Below are positions 13,771-26,554 of a stretch of DNA of 64,000 nucleotides, piece by piece. Below the pieces are notes generated by a model. That model was not told the origin of the DNA. It ran no database searches and worked only from the letters and a program-made list of their open reading frames with translations. The first letter of the stretch is position 1. Each line of letters starts with the position of its first letter. Source of the stretch: Spongilla lacustris (lineage: Eukaryota; Porifera; Demospongiae; Spongillida; Spongillidae); contig OX442417.1 of NCBI GenBank assembly GCA_949361645.1, positions 1,252,164 to 1,316,163 of the forward strand. Direction: 5' to 3'. Made by a program: the position numbers and the translations under genes.

Positions 13771-15945
13771 CACACATGAACTATGAAAGTCATGGATGGG
13801 CTATTTGGACATACATGTAAGTTGGTGGAATATGAAACATGGGAGCTAACAAACTGAAGGACAACCAGTTATGTGCTGCCATTTATGTCCATATCCATAC
13901 AGTACCAGTGCCCTAGTCAGATTAATGAACTGGGCTAAAAGGTTGACATATACATTTGAACTTACTGGAGGTAAGTCAGGGAGGAGAAATGACTTGAAGC
14001 TGCACACAATGCTTCCATGCCCTTTGCTCCTATCCTATTCTCAGATAAGCTGGAAGAAGGAACAGCAACCATCAATAATGAAGCACACAAATGATACGCA
14101 CACAACATTTACATGTACACGTAGTAAGTACAATTGTTTTGGATGTCCTCCTCCCCTCTCCATATACGGTACAATGATGGGGATACATACATGTACACCA
14201 CCTCTCTTGAACCTTACATGTACCACACCACACCACTGTACATGTATGTTATGGTAGACACTCCACACATTGTGCATCGTACATGTACGTACATGTAGGT
14301 ATATTGTGCCGATGTTGTGTTTGTGCTAATGATTTGTGGACATGTATTTGAATTTTGTATGCGGTTGTCTGTGTGTGAGGGACTAACCACAGCTTGCAAT
14401 TAACTACACACCATTAGAACCATTATGCTCTTACAACTGCTAGTTGCTTAATTCACAACCCTCTCCCTCCTCCCCTCTGGAATACACATAAGGCCTGGCA
14501 CACATGGGGCAATAGCCCACGATATATGTCATGATTCCAGGAGTAGATTTTGTTTTCCTATTCAGGGCCGTAGGAAGGGGAATAGAATATAATGTATGTT
14601 TTGTGTGAGGGACTAGCCACAGCTTGCACATAGCCACACACCATTAAAACCAAGCTGCTCTCATCATGCCCTTACAGCTCCTAGTCACTTAATCCACATC
14701 CACCCTCACAGCTCCCACTAGTATATGACATCACTATATAAATGAAGTTGGACACCTGATATCACCCCATGTGCACTTGTCAATGATATCATAGACCTCA
14801 CACCATGTACGTGTGTATCTGCATGTATACATAACACACATACACATGCATACATATACATGTGTGTAAGTAGGTGGATGTATGTGTGCTTTACTATACT
14901 AAGCTAGGACATGATACACATCACCAGTTTTGTGCCCTCCTCCCCTCTCCCTCCTAAATGCTTAAAGGAAGTGTGATAATACAGGATTTGATACAAAGTT
15001 TGATGCTATTGGATTTCCTAGATGTTTTCCATACTGACAATGGGCTATTTTGACATACATGTACATGTAAGTTGGTGGAATATGAAACATGGGAGCTAAC
15101 AAACTGAGGGACAACCAGTTATGTGCTGCCATTTATGTCCATATCCATACAGTACCAGTGCCCTAGTCAGATTAATGCACTCGGGCTAAAACGTTGACAT
15201 ATACATTTGAACTTACACGAGGATAGTCAGGGAGGAGAAATGACTTGAAGCTGCACACAATGCTTCCATGCCCTTTGCTCGTATACTATTAGAAGATAAG
15301 CTGGAAGAAGGAACAGCAATCATCAATAATGAAGCACACAAATGATACACACACAACATTTACATGTACACGTAGTAAGTACAATTGTTTTGGATGTCCT
15401 CCTCCCCTCTCCATATACGGTACAATGATGGGGATACATACATGTACATGTACTCTGCAATACATAGATAGATGTTATGGTAGCAACTGCTACATTGGTC
15501 CACATAGTTCATGGTACCTAGCTATGTGTCTTGTACGTGTGTCAAGGACACCTGTCAAGGACCCACGACCCAGGACCCAGTTTGTTTGATCACGTACGCG
15601 GGTATCCAACAGTGATATAGACAACAGCATGCTCCTCACACACGGCCCACGCACAAAGGAATACAGTAGTCCATCACAACATGTAGGTGTTTTTGTGTAT
15701 GTTTTGTGTGAGGGACTAGCCACAGCTTGCACATAGCCACACACCATTAAAACCAAGCTGCTCTCATCATGCCCTTACAGCTCCTAGCCACTTAATCTAC
15801 ATCCACCCTCACAGCTCCCACTAGTATATGACATCACTATATAAATGAGAAGTGCTCATCTTTCCATTCACAACTGAGGTCATGTGTATGTTTTGTGTAT
15901 GAGGGACTAACATAGCAACATAAATGCCCTTGCAATATATCTTAA

Positions 15946-17099
15946 AGATCGAGTGCGCGTATAAAAAGCGCTTGCCTAGAAAATGGTCAGCCTGAACCAT
16001 GGTCCACACCCCTGTGTACTATGGTCCACACCCCTGTGTACTATGGTCCACACACCTGTGCAATAGTCCACACCCCTTAACTAGATTCAAATGATGGAAA
16101 TGTTGCTTCAACTTTCACTACCTATGGTTTCTTCAATTGTATTCAGTAATAAAAAGCAGTTCTTTTCAGAACTGCTACATTACAAAAGACTGACTCCATG
16201 TGCCAATCTTGCTAATACATGTATATGATGTGGTTGTGTGTGTGCATGTGTATGTTAATTTCTGTGTGTCTGCGTGTGTGCATGTGTGAGTGTGTGTACG
16301 TGTCTGCATGTGTATGTGTGTGTTCGTGAGTGTGCAGGAAATCAGGTGGCTACGACACTATGTATGGTCCACATTAACAAGGCGCACGTTGAGGACCACC
16401 ATTCATTATCAGGTGGTCTCCTCTGATCTGTTGCCACATCTACTAATAAGCATTTACGGTAGCCTAGTTGCACTACTAGAGTACTGGTATGTGCTATCAT
16501 TACCTGGCATGAGTAATGTCAGTCTCTACATGTATGTCCTTGAAATGTAATATGGCACTTCATCTTAGTGGCAAACAACAACCTTTAAACAACATTTTGG
16601 CGTACTAGTATTACATGTAGACATTATTGCCGTGGCTTTGTCAATGGTCGCGTGACTTATTATTTTTATTTTTTACTAGCGGTACGTACGCTTAAACTTA
16701 CCACAAAGACAGCTCATAGTTCTAGGCTGCTACGAGATCATTCATCATTGCTACGGAGCGTACGTGTACCGGTAGTAACATAGTTCCAACGCGAAGCCAA
16801 GCCTGCGAAGGTATACGGTAATCCTACAGTCCTTCATATCCTTATGTATCCTTTGAGGACATATAACCCTACCCCTTACAATATTATGTGTCCCTAATGC
16901 AATGTTATGTGTTTATCGAAGACCCACCTGAGGCTCTCTCGTCACACACCAAAAGGACTAGCTGCGTAAATCACGTGATATAGGGGAAAAACTTTTTTCC
17001 AGGCAAGCTCCTTTTATACCCCAATGAAAGAATTCTCCGACGCTGCTCGTGCATCAACGAATGACGCATTGCGCATGCATTTACACGCGCACTCGATCT
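15946..17099. mobile_element. TTAA-flanked non-autonomous DNA transposon, ~1.15 kb
   Basis: The left end AGATCGAGTGCGCGT (from 15,946) and the right end ACGCGCACTCGATCT (ending 17,099) are perfect inverted repeats. Both are bounded by TTAA (15,942-15,945 and 17,100-17,103). This is the signature of piggyBac-type target choice. No transposase frame is present, so it would be non-autonomous. The interior is higher in CpG than its surroundings and includes a 22-bp tandem repeat and a hairpin near 16,394-16,425. Confidence 0.65.
16006..16078 (+). repeat. 22-bp tandem repeat, about 3.5 copies
   Basis: The unit atggtccacacccctgtgta repeats with small changes (catggtccac, ctatggtcca, ctatggtcca, caatagtcca). 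It sits inside the TTAA-flanked element and is missing from the partial copy at 18 kb. Confidence 0.75.
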
Positions 17100-17954
17100 T
17101 TAAACATAATGGACATCACCACATACATGACAGGACAGACATCTATTCATCTTTCTATTAGGAAGTTGGACACCTGATATGACCCCATGTGAACTTGTAA
17201 ATGATATTATAGACCTCACACTGTTCATGTATCTGCATGTATACACACACATGAACTATGAAAGTCATGGATGTTGTGCACACGTTGTATGAGTCACTTA
17301 CATGTGTTCATGCGCACATATACATGTGTGTAAGTAGGTGGATGTATGTGTGCTTTACTATACTAAGCTAGGACATGATACACATCACCAGTTTTGTGCC
17401 CTCCTCCCCTCTCCCTCCTAAATCCTTATAGGAAGTGTGATAATACAGGATTTGATACAAAGTTTGATGCTATTGGATTTCCTAGTTGGTTGCCATAGTG
17501 ACAATGGGCTATTTTGGCATACATATAAGTTAGTGGAATATGAAACATGTGAGCTAACAAACTTAAGGACAACCAGTTATGTGCTGCCATTTATGTCCAT
17601 ATCCATACAGTACCAGTGCCCTAGTCAGATTAATGCACTGGGCTAAAAGGTTGACATATACATTTGAACTTACTCGAGGTAAGTCAGGGAGGAGAAATGA
17701 CTTGAAGCTGCACACAATGCTTCCATGCCCTTATCTTCTATACTATTTTGAGATAAGCTGGAAGAAGGAACAGCAATCATCAATAATGAAGCACACAAAT
17801 GATACACACACAACATTTACATGTACACGTAGTAAGTACAATTGTTTTGGATGTCCTCCTCCCCTCTCCATATACGGTACAATGATGGGGATACATCACC
17901 ACAGATCAAGTTGGGAGAGGTACTACCATTGCCATACATGTACACTGCACCAGG

Positions 17955-18570
17955 AGACCACCATTCATTATCAGGTGGCCTCCTCTGATCAGTTGCCACA
18001 TCTACTAATAAGCATTTACGGTGTGCTATCAGAAACCTGGCATGAGTAATGTCAGTCTCTACATGTATGTCCTTGAAATGTAATATGGCACTTCATCTTA
18101 GTGGCAAACAACAACCTTTGAACAACATTTTGACGTACTAGTATTACATGTAGACATTATTGCCGTGGCTTTGTCAATGGTCGCGTGACTTTTTATTTTT
18201 ATTTTTTACTAGCCGTACGTACGCTTAAACTTACCATAAAGACAGCTCATAGTCCTGGGCTGCTACGAGATCGCGAAGCCAAGCCTGCGAAGGTATACGG
18301 TAATCCTACGGTCCTTCATATTCTTATGTATCCTTCGAGGACATATAACCCTACCCCTTACAATGTTATGTGTCCCTAATGCAATGTTATGTGTTTACCG
18401 AAAACTCTCTCATCACACACCGAAAGGACTAGCTGCGTAAATCACGTGATATAGGGGAAAAACTTTTTTCCAGGCAAGCTCCTTTATACCCCCAATGAAA
18501 GAATTCTCCGGCGCTGCTCGTGCATCAACGAATGATGCATTGCGCATGTATTTACACGCGCACTCGATCT
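17955..18570. mobile_element. 5'-truncated second copy of the TTAA element
   Basis: It matches 16,394-17,099 with internal deletions (about 57 bp missing after gctacgagatc, and about 40 bp near 18,022). It ends at the same right terminus CGCGCACTCGATCT followed by TTAA (18,571-18,574). The left terminus is lost; its left end abuts a piece of the recombinase gene (catcaccacagatcaagttg at 17,896). Confidence 0.65.
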
Positions 18571-19534
18571 TTAAACATAATGGACATCACCACATACATG
18601 ACAGAACAGACATCTATTCATCTGGACACCTGATATGACCCCATGTGAACTTGTAAATGATATTATAGACCTCACACTGTGCATGTATCTGCATGTACAC
18701 ATAACACACATACACATACATGTACACACATGAACTATGTAAGTCATGGATGTTGTGCACACGTTGTATGAGTCACTTACATGTGTTCATGTGCACATAT
18801 ACATGTGTGTAAGTAGGTGGATGTATGTGTGCTTTACTATACTAAGCTAGGACATGATACACATCACCAGTTTTGTGCCCTCCTCCCCTCTCCCTCCTAA
18901 ACGCTTATAGGAAGTGTGATGATATAGGAATTGATACAAAGTGTGATGCCATTAATTTTCCTAGATGGTTGCCATAGTGACAATGGGCTACTTTGACATA
19001 CATGTACGTTGGTGGAATATGAAACATGGGAGCTAACAAACTGAAGGACAACCAGTTATGTGCTGCCATTTATGTCCATATCCATACAGTACCAGTGCCC
19101 TAGTCAGATTAATGCACTGGGCTAAAAGGTTGACATATACATTTGAACTTACACCAGGTCAGTCAGGGAGGAGAAATGACTTGAAGCTGCACACAATGCT
19201 TCCATGCCCTCTGTTTCTATACTATTATTAGCTAAGCTGGAAGAAGGAACAGCAATCATCAATAATGAAGCACACAAATGATACACACACAACATTTACA
19301 TGTACACGTAGTCAGTACAATTGTTTTGGATGTCCTCCTCCCCTCTCCATATACGGTACAATGATGGGGATACATACATGTACACTGCACCACATAAAAG
19401 AGTATGTGCAATGGTACCAGCTATGTGGATTAGCATCCTCTTAATCTGGCACTGCCAAGGACTGTGATTTGGTTTAGGCACAGCATAAGATGAAATCAAA
19501 CCAGTTCATGTCTAATACCAGTGCACGTAGAGTC

Positions 19535-20250
19535 TTGTAGACAAATTCATGTATGCATGCACGCTACATGCGAGACCTACTGTTGAGAGGTGGGTACGAC
19601 ACCTCCAAGTACAACACACACAGTCTCTGGATTGGGGCGGCAACAGCAGCAGCACAAGCAGGCCTCCCATCATCCACCATCCAGCGGCTGGGAAGATGGA
19701 GCAGCACTGCCTACACCACCTACACCCGGCATCCACTGACACTGCCTTTGGACACTGCAACTGTAGCATCAGCACAATGACCCTATCACACACACACACA
19801 CACAACTTGTCCCCATTTGTACTGCTACCTGGAACTAATCAGCTCTAAATCAATCCATTTAGGGGTTCACACTTGGGCGGCACCCTTTGGGCTTCTACAC
19901 CCTGACCTAACCACTTAACCGTGACCAGTGTCATGGTGTGGCAAACTGGCTGACCCAATGGTAACCAGCGTTACCCCTTGGTCCCAGTCAGGCTCAGTGG
20001 TGGGGGGTCAGCACCCCTATGGCACACCGGTATCTGATCAGCATATTCATGCTATGAATTCGCTGAAGTGGGAACAGGCCAAAGCCAGTGATGTACAGGC
20101 TCAAGCACTTAGTGTGATTCCACAGCTTGAAAAGGAACTCTCTCCCCACCCCTCACACCCTCCCCTCCTTACCACTCACATCACCCACGACCCAGGACCC
20201 AGTTTGTTTGATCGCGTACGCGGGTATCCAACAGTGATATAGACAACAGC
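19535..20250 (+). pseudogene. Tyrosine recombinase C-terminus and 3' part (dead copy 2)
   Basis: The frame from 19,553 encodes HSLWIGAATAAAQAGLPSS, then IQRLGRWSSTAYTTYTRHP, which ends with the box holding the nucleophilic Tyr. The His of H-x-x-R is kept but the Arg is Trp, so the copy should be inactive. It is followed by the 3' region with the DQHIHAMN peptide and a stretch (acccacgacccaggacccag) also seen at 5,093 and 15,565. It is the longest 3' piece of the YR transposon in the window. No matching N-terminal half adjoins it. Confidence 0.65.
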
Positions 20251-20745
20251 ATGCATGCTCCTCACACACGGCCCACACACAAAGGAAATTACATTATAAT
20301 TTATAATCAATACAGATGTCCATCACAACATGTAGGTGTTTTTGTGTGTGTTTTGTGTGAGGGACTAGCCACAGCTTGCACATAGCCACACACCATTAAA
20401 ACCAAGCTGCTCTCATCATGCCCTTACAGCTCCTAGTCACTTAATCCACATCCACCCTCACACTATATAAATGAGAAGTGCTCATCTTTCCATTCAGAAG
20501 TTGGACACCTGATATGACCCCATGTGAACTTGTCAATGATATCGTAGACCTCACACTGTGCATGTATCTGCATATACACATAAACACACATGAACTATGA
20601 AAGTCATGGATGTTGTGCACATGTTGTATAAGTCACTTACATGTGTTCATGTGCACATATACATGTGTGTAAGTAGGTGGATGTATGTGTGCTTTACTAT
20701 ACTAAGCTAGGACATGATACACATCACCAGTTTTGTGCCCTCATA

Positions 20746-21263
20746 GACAGTTGGTTGCCATAGTGACAACTGGCTGAAGATTTTCCGATAAAACACGCCT
20801 ACTGATCTGCTTATTAATTACATGGTTATTGATAATGTCTCCAGACACATAAACAGACACTTATTGATTTGCTTGTTTATTGTTTTATAAAAACATCTCA
20901 TATGATGTGATGCAGAAATGGATGCTGATTCTAAAAGTGTAATTTGTGTCCTTACAGCATGTTCTACTAAATTTCGGGGAAAATATCACATACCTGTATC
21001 ACATCACATAGACTCATAGCCACACCCCTCTACGTGCAGATGGTGCATCAAATAGGATATGTCAGAGCATACCCAGTACTTTGTATGCACATGTACATAT
21101 GTATAAATTTGTGGTGGGATGTCAAGATATGGGCATAATTGATCTGGTGATTTACATTGGCCAAATATGTACATGTATACACAAATCATTGGTGAATGCC
21201 AAAGCTTAACCCCTGACCATATCTGTACCCATGACAGGTGGCATGTATACATGTGGTACTTAC
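20746..21263. other. No gene assigned; possible downstream intron of the NLR gene
   Basis: The repeat array ends at about 20,745. The exon at 21,264 has a good splice donor facing this side, so at least one further exon of the minus-strand gene is expected to the left. I could not identify one here; it may have been lost or separated by the repeats. Confidence 0.4.
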
Positions 21264-21353
21264 TCCAGAGTCTTTAGATGTCGAGTTTCCTTGAGAATAT
21301 CTCCTAGCAAAGACCAATCACTGCATCCTCTCTCCTCGAAGCAGAAGATCAGA
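21264..21353 (-). CDS. NLR leucine-rich repeat exon (90 bp)
   Basis: Read on the minus strand, an acceptor (catgcacacag) precedes and a GTAAGT donor follows a 90-bp open stretch. It reads LIFCFEERGCSDWSLLGDIL followed by KETRHLKTLE. The spacing of hydrophobic residues (W-LL--IL----HL-TL) is that of an NLR-type LRR. It starts with one base of a split codon and ends with two, exactly complementing the end of the LRR exon at 23,331 (GC + T gives Ala). It would form part of the ligand-sensing C-terminus. The intron to the previous LRR exon is about 2 kb and could hide more LRR exons. Confidence 0.6.
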
Positions 21354-23330
21354 CTGTGTGCATGAGAAGAGGTCAGTTTAATACCATGGCAACACAACAT
21401 AAGATAAACATCATTATTACACCTGCAATGACTACCAGTGGTAGATCAAAGGCAGATGATATCCATTCCATAGGTCATAAGCACAGCCAAATAGCCTAAG
21501 GTCCTTGCCGCTGGTTGTATGCTATCTGTTCTATGCAATCTACTTAAAATATGGGTGCTTCGCGAATACTGCCTAAGCACCTATGCTGTCGCGCATACCA
21601 ATCACTACCTAATCTATCCTACCGTGAGCTGCAGCATTTGTGTCAAGCTCGGCATCACGTGAATAGGCCTTATTTTCATTACCTTTTAGTACACGATAAA
21701 TCACCAGATGTACCTACTTACGCTATACGTTTCAGCCAGGCCATACAATAACAAGGCACCTACCGCTATAAACAGGAGTGATTCGCTGATCCATTGATTA
21801 ACCTCCCCCCCCCCCTCCCCCAAAGTATTATCTTGTGCATGAATATTAGGCCGTTTTAGTGGGAAGTAAAAAACTAAACGTTCCACTGATGAGTATTTTT
21901 CTTTTCAAATACAGGAATGTGAAAGTACAACTCTTGAGACAACATTGCAATTGGATGCATTTTTGTGAGAGATTATTCAACTTGCTGGATGCTATAAATG
22001 CGGTGAAATAAAAGGGGTCCATTTCGATGAAATCATATTTCATCATCATAGAAAAACGGACATTGTATAAGCCAAGTTGAACTTTTAAACATTTCAATGC
22101 TTTTTCAATCATATATGCAATGTATTTATTTATTTTAACTATGTGCATGTGTTATATCGTGTCTATTGAACGCTATACATTACCGCGTGCGGTTTAACTG
22201 TGCTGCTTTTCACGCTGCTTTGCGAGTCTGCATGCACGTGTAATTCTTATTTTCAGGGTAACCAAGAGCTGCATGGATAGAGATAGCTTGTACGTGTTTA
22301 TGAATTTACAGTAAAGAAGGCAAAGAGTGTAAAAGGATAAAATGATAGGCGTAGTACCCAACTAGTTTATTTAAAGTGCGTGCATCAAAACTGTGATATA
22401 GTTGTAGCTCTTATAAATTATAATGTGCATGATCATTGTGTATAAGGTTACTCTACTTATTTTACAGCTAGTTCCTGTGATTTTGTTGCTAGCGGATCTT
22501 TTATTGTTTTTATATTCCCCCTATTTCGGACCCACTTTACTCGCGGACGCGCGGTGTTAATATTATATTAGTACTAGTGCTACAGGCCGCAAGGAAACGA
22601 TCAAGCGCAATTCGGCAGACAAAGCTTATTGGAGGCTATACACAGCCAAATAAGACCCTGTGCCTTAACCTCCAGACATTGGAATCGAGACAACCGGCAT
22701 CGTTTAGCAATATTCTTGTGGCAGGAGTGCAGCTTATGAGAGAAGTATTAAAGCTTAAATCCTTCGACACATCTACAACCGATGCCACAAGTGATTCAGT
22801 GCCCTGGGAAGAATTTGCGTAGTAATATGAAGCAGTATGATCACAACCAAACGCGCTATATTGTCCCCTGCCCACCATTATGTATTCATAGTTCGCACAT
22901 CCCCGCGCCATCAGTAAAAAACCACTGATATGCAAATGAACAACTCTAGCAATCATCTAACATAACTTATACTTATAATTACATGCACATGATCCACTCT
23001 ACTCAGATAGTATACATCAACTCATAAAAACAATTTTAATATAGCATAATAGTGGAATGACAGCAATTTTTTAATGTGTAAACATTTTGATATTAACATT
23101 ACGAAAGAAAGGGAGTTAATGTAAACAGATATAACTGGGGGAAAGTATTAATAAACATAGCACAAACCATAGTCTTTGCATAGACACTTCTAAAATCCGG
23201 AGTACGTACATATTATATATGTTATCATGCATGTTCAATTTGCCTGACTAGGGTTTTATGTAATGCAAATAACGTAAAAATATATGATGCTATAAAATTA
23301 CATTCATTCATATCTCAATCATCAACTCAC
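21354..23330. other. Presumed NLR intron; otherwise unassigned
   Basis: Between two frame-compatible LRR exons of the minus strand. The sequence is AT-rich, with a C-run near 21,803. I found no further LRR exon. One plus-strand open stretch is listed separately. Confidence 0.4.
22580..22822 (+). CDS. Possible terminal exon of an unknown plus-strand gene
   Basis: An 80-codon open stretch on the opposite strand to the NLR. It follows a plausible acceptor (gtgctacag) and ends in EEFA and a stop at 22,820. It contains RKRSSAIRQTKLIGGYTQ and a Ser/Thr-rich tail. I do not recognise it. There is no ATG at its start, so it would need an upstream exon, which I did not find. It may be a chance frame. 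Confidence 0.2.
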   Translation, partial: LQAARKRSSAIRQTKLIGGYTQPNKTLCLNLQTLESRQPASFSNILVAGVQLMREVLKLKSFDTSTTDATSDSVPWEEFA

Positions 23331-23414
23331 GCCAATGATTCCACGTTTGGGCATTTTGATATGAACTGTTTCAAAGCCACCAATATGTCTTTGTCATATA
23401 AGTCACCTCCAATC
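23331..23414 (-). CDS. NLR leucine-rich repeat exon (84 bp, one 28-residue repeat)
   Basis: An exon of exactly 28 codons, a standard LRR repeat length for NLRs. The minus-strand acceptor tttacatttcag and donor GTGAGT flank IGGDLYDKDILVALKQFI followed by SKCPNVESLA. It joins the NACHT exon in frame (GG + G gives Gly, so the join reads RTLGIGGD) across an intron of only 50 bp (23,415-23,464). It ends with two bases of a split codon. Role: part of the sensing LRR domain. Confidence 0.75.
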
Positions 23415-23464
23415 CTGAAATGTAAATCATAAAGTATCACTCACATGAATTTTAAAACACTCAC

Positions 23465-25097
23465 CCTAATGTTCTAACACTGTCTATTGTATTGGTCAGC
23501 TTCTTTGTAACAATGTCCAGTCCTTCTGCAGTTAGTTGACAATTTAGTACAATTTCCTTCACAAGATTAATTGCTGCTCTTATACAATATCCAATAGCAC
23601 AGTAATCACGCAGTGTTAGGGTTTCATTCCTAATTACTAATTTCCCATCAGCTTTGATAAACAGCTCCTTACATCTCTGATCATTTTGTGATTCAAATAG
23701 ACAATGTAATGCTCTAAGGTTCACCTTCTTTTCATCATAACCATCATCACCATCTATCAGTGCACTGTTCATTATTACAGACCAGTGATCATCATTCTGC
23801 AGCCCTGTTAGACCACAGAAGAACTTCAGGACCACAGCCATATGAGGTTGGACAACATGTTCCCTGATGGCTTTGAGCTGCTCATCAGGAGGCAGTCTGC
23901 TGACATGGTAGGCAGCAAGGAACTCCTGGTTGGTTAGGTGGACAAAGGAGAAGATGGACTTTGCACCTGAACGTTCCTCCTTTTCATCCATCACAAGGAT
24001 ACCTAGATTGGCTATGTCTGTGGTTGACCATTCGCCCCCCAATGACATCACCTCTTCTGACAAAATGGATGTCTTTGAAGCAGCTGTGGTTGTGTAGGCA
24101 AGTTTAGAAATACCCCTGAACAACAGTGACTCTGGTAATGGCAGTAACTCAAGGTCATTTAATATAATCTTTCTGCCCACCTTTCTAAAGTATCTAACCA
24201 GAGACATGATTGTAAACTGATGGTAAACTTCGGTTTCTGTGTTAGGAAGAGGTGTTGCCTCTTCCTGACTGGTATCATAGATGAAGATGATCATGACAAG
24301 ATGTAATGGTACATAGCACATATGTCTGATGTTTTGGTGATCATGGAGGTAAGCTTTCACCTCAGTAGCCTTGGAGGGATTGGATGGATAGCTGGTGTCA
24401 ATGTACTGATCAATCTGCTCCTTAAGGAACCCAAGAACTTCACCTCGTGTGTGGACACTTGTCCTCAACTCCAGAGAAGCATTTGGTCTGGAGGTTACTA
24501 TTATTGTTGAAGAGGTAAGAATATCTCCTCGCAAAAGTTTTTCAAACCAGGAGCTGCCATCTTTAGTGTACTTTTGAGAGTACTCATCTAGACCATCAAA
24601 CACAAAGCAAATCCCTAGGCCTAAATTTGTATATATTTCTAATTCCAATCCATTATATAATACCAATTCATCATGTTCAATAAAGTACTGCAGAATGTCA
24701 CTAACTGATGTAATTGGTTTTGTATAAAATTGGCGAAGAGGGATAAGGAACAGATACTTCACAAATGTCAAGATAGCTCCTTCCCCCCAATCCTTGCTCA
24801 GTTTTCTCATCAATGTAGTCTTGCCACAACCTGGCCTTCCTTCTAGCAGGATCATTCTGTTTTTAGGTGTAATACTGTTCATGAGGTCGATATATGATAC
24901 AGTGACCTTTGTTTCAATCACATCATCCATTGACCCTTGAATGGTATTATAGAAAAAGTTACCTCTGTGAGTCTCTGTTGTGTCCTTCACCAGTGCAAGA
25001 TTGGTGAAGGAGTATGTTGGAACAGGAGGAAAGTCCACCTGGGCAGGTTTATGGTTCCGATACCTCCCTTTCAGCTTAGTAGTGAAGGGACTTAGGC
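23465..25097 (-). CDS. NLR NACHT exon (nucleotide-binding oligomerisation domain)
   Basis: A 1,633-bp exon, phase 1 in and phase 2 out, bounded by acceptor tttccactgtag and donor GTGAGT. It carries an intact STAND ATPase: Walker A GRPGCGKTT near residue 87, Walker B FVFDGLDEY near 165, sensor VTSRPNAS near 199, and the winged-helix/HD region with FVHLTNQEFLAAY near 382. NACHT proteins bind ATP and oligomerise to activate attached effector domains, here probably the Death domains encoded upstream, with LRRs downstream. It is the only complete NACHT exon in the window. The open frame continues upstream through the minisatellite to 25,896 without a stop, but the strong acceptor suggests that part is intron. 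Confidence 0.88.
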
Positions 25098-25228
25098 CTA
25101 CAGTGGAAATTTTTTTTGCATATATGCATGCTTGCAATATATTATTAACACGAACATGTAGCGAAAGCCATGGGGCATTAAGTACAAGAGAGGCAATTTG
25201 AGATGAATATGTACATGCGACTGACACC
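25098..25228 (-). other. Intron 3' part between minisatellite and NACHT exon
   Basis: This stretch is repeated almost identically at 28,851-28,943 plus 33,111-33,152, and at 36,895-37,025. It contains the empty target site (aagtacaagagaggcaattt near 25,179) of the Gypsy element. Confidence 0.6.
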
Positions 25229-25870
25229 ATGGGACATGAGCATGTAGTGGAGGCCATGGGATATGAGCATGTAGTGGAGGCCATGGGACATGAGCATGTA
25301 GTGGCCATGGGACATGAGCATGTAGTGGAGGCCATGGGACATGAGCACGTATTGGAGGTCATGGGACATGAGCATGTAGTGGAGACCATGGGACATGAGC
25401 ATGTAGTGGAGGCCATGGGACATGAGCATGTAGTGGAGGCCATGGGACATGAGCATGTAGTGGCCATGGGACATGAGCATGTAGTGGAGGCCATGGGACA
25501 TGAGCACGTATTAGAGGTCATGGGACATGAGCATGTAGTGGAGACCATGGGACATGAGCATGTAGTGGAGGCCATGGGACATGAGCATGTAGTGGAGGCC
25601 ATGGGACATGAGCATGTAGTGGAGGCCATGGGACATGAGCATGTAGTGGAGGCCATGGGACATGAGCATGTAGTGGAGGCCATGAAACATGAGCATGTAG
25701 TGGAGGCCATGGGACATGAGCATGTAGTGGAGGCCATGGGACATGAGCATGTAGTGGAGGCCATGGGACATGAGCATGTAGTGGAGGCTATGGGACATGA
25801 GCATGTAGTGGAGGCCATGGGACATGAACATGTAGTGTAGGCTATGGGACATGAGCATGTAGTGGAGGCA
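25229..25870. repeat. 27-bp minisatellite, array 1 (~24 copies)
   Basis: Units start ATGGGACATGAGCATG and end GTGGAGGCC. Because 27 is a multiple of 3 and the unit lacks stops in one plus and all three minus frames, it makes long spurious reading frames (MGHEHVVEA on plus; MASTTCSCP, HYMLMSHGL and PPLHAHVPW on minus). It lies immediately upstream of the NACHT exon. Some units are shortened (gtagtggccatggg), and single-base variants are frequent. Confidence 0.95.
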
Positions 25871-26554
25871 TGTAATAGCTTGCAAAAGAGGAACACAATT
25901 ATCTATTGAATGGCACATAACTCATAGGCATTGGAACTGCAGTGGCCAAAGCATCTAAACGATCTTGGTAAGAAAGTGTGGTGAGACGATCGGTGCTGTC
26001 AGCAGTGTTCACTATGTCCGGCTACAAAGTTTTCGAGGTGTTCTGGAAGGCTCATGTATTCGGATTAGGCTATTAAAGTATTACTATATACTGTCACGAC
26101 AGGTTGGGCTCCTGCTCTGCATGCACATAAACTGAATCCTCTCCTGCAGCTGTACTTCATTCACCTGTTTTTATGTACTAGTGTTCATGAACTATATCAT
26201 CACCCTTTGAACACTAGACTTTAGGGAAAGTTAAATTTACCAATGTTTTTTTCTTTTAGCAGTGGATGACATACAATGTAGTGACAATTATATGCAACAG
26301 CAATTAACAGAGGCAACATGTCCAAAGGTCCTATGCCACAAAATGGCCCATACACTGACATGCTCATGCACTCAGTGCTCCATCACTGTAATGTTTTTAA
26401 TTGGCAGAAATCTTGAACAGTAGTATGAATATATTCATGACCATGCCCCCATGCATGCATGTCTCCTCAAGTAATATGAATATAAAATGTAATTATTGGT
26501 ACTAGGTAACTATTATGCCAAAGAACACTATTAGGATGATATAAGATAACAAAC

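Larger units (their letters stand above)
5400..20745 (+). repeat. Head-to-tail array of a ~1.6-kb repeat, about nine copies
   Basis: Each unit carries the same ordered blocks: gttggacacctgatatgac, gtaagtaggtggatgtatgtg, tactatactaagctaggaca, ccctcctcccctctccctcc, aaacatgggagctaacaaac, cagtaccagtgccctagtca, gcacacaatgcttccatgcc, tttacatcatgagatcattt and gcatgtaaccacacaccatt. The gtaagtagg landmark falls at 5,546, 7,173, 11,433, 13,053, 14,866, 17,330, 18,809 and 20,669. Clean intervals are about 1,620 bp. Longer ones carry insertions (recombinase fragments at 8.7-10 kb, a 13.3-kb insert, the TTAA element at 15.9 kb), and the third unit lacks this landmark. Short open frames inside are repeats of one another and show no protein similarity. 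No coding function is claimed. Confidence 0.8.

Noticed and set aside
21551..21751. 66-codon plus-strand frame with ATG
   Set aside because: No recognisable motif, splice site support or neighbouring exon.
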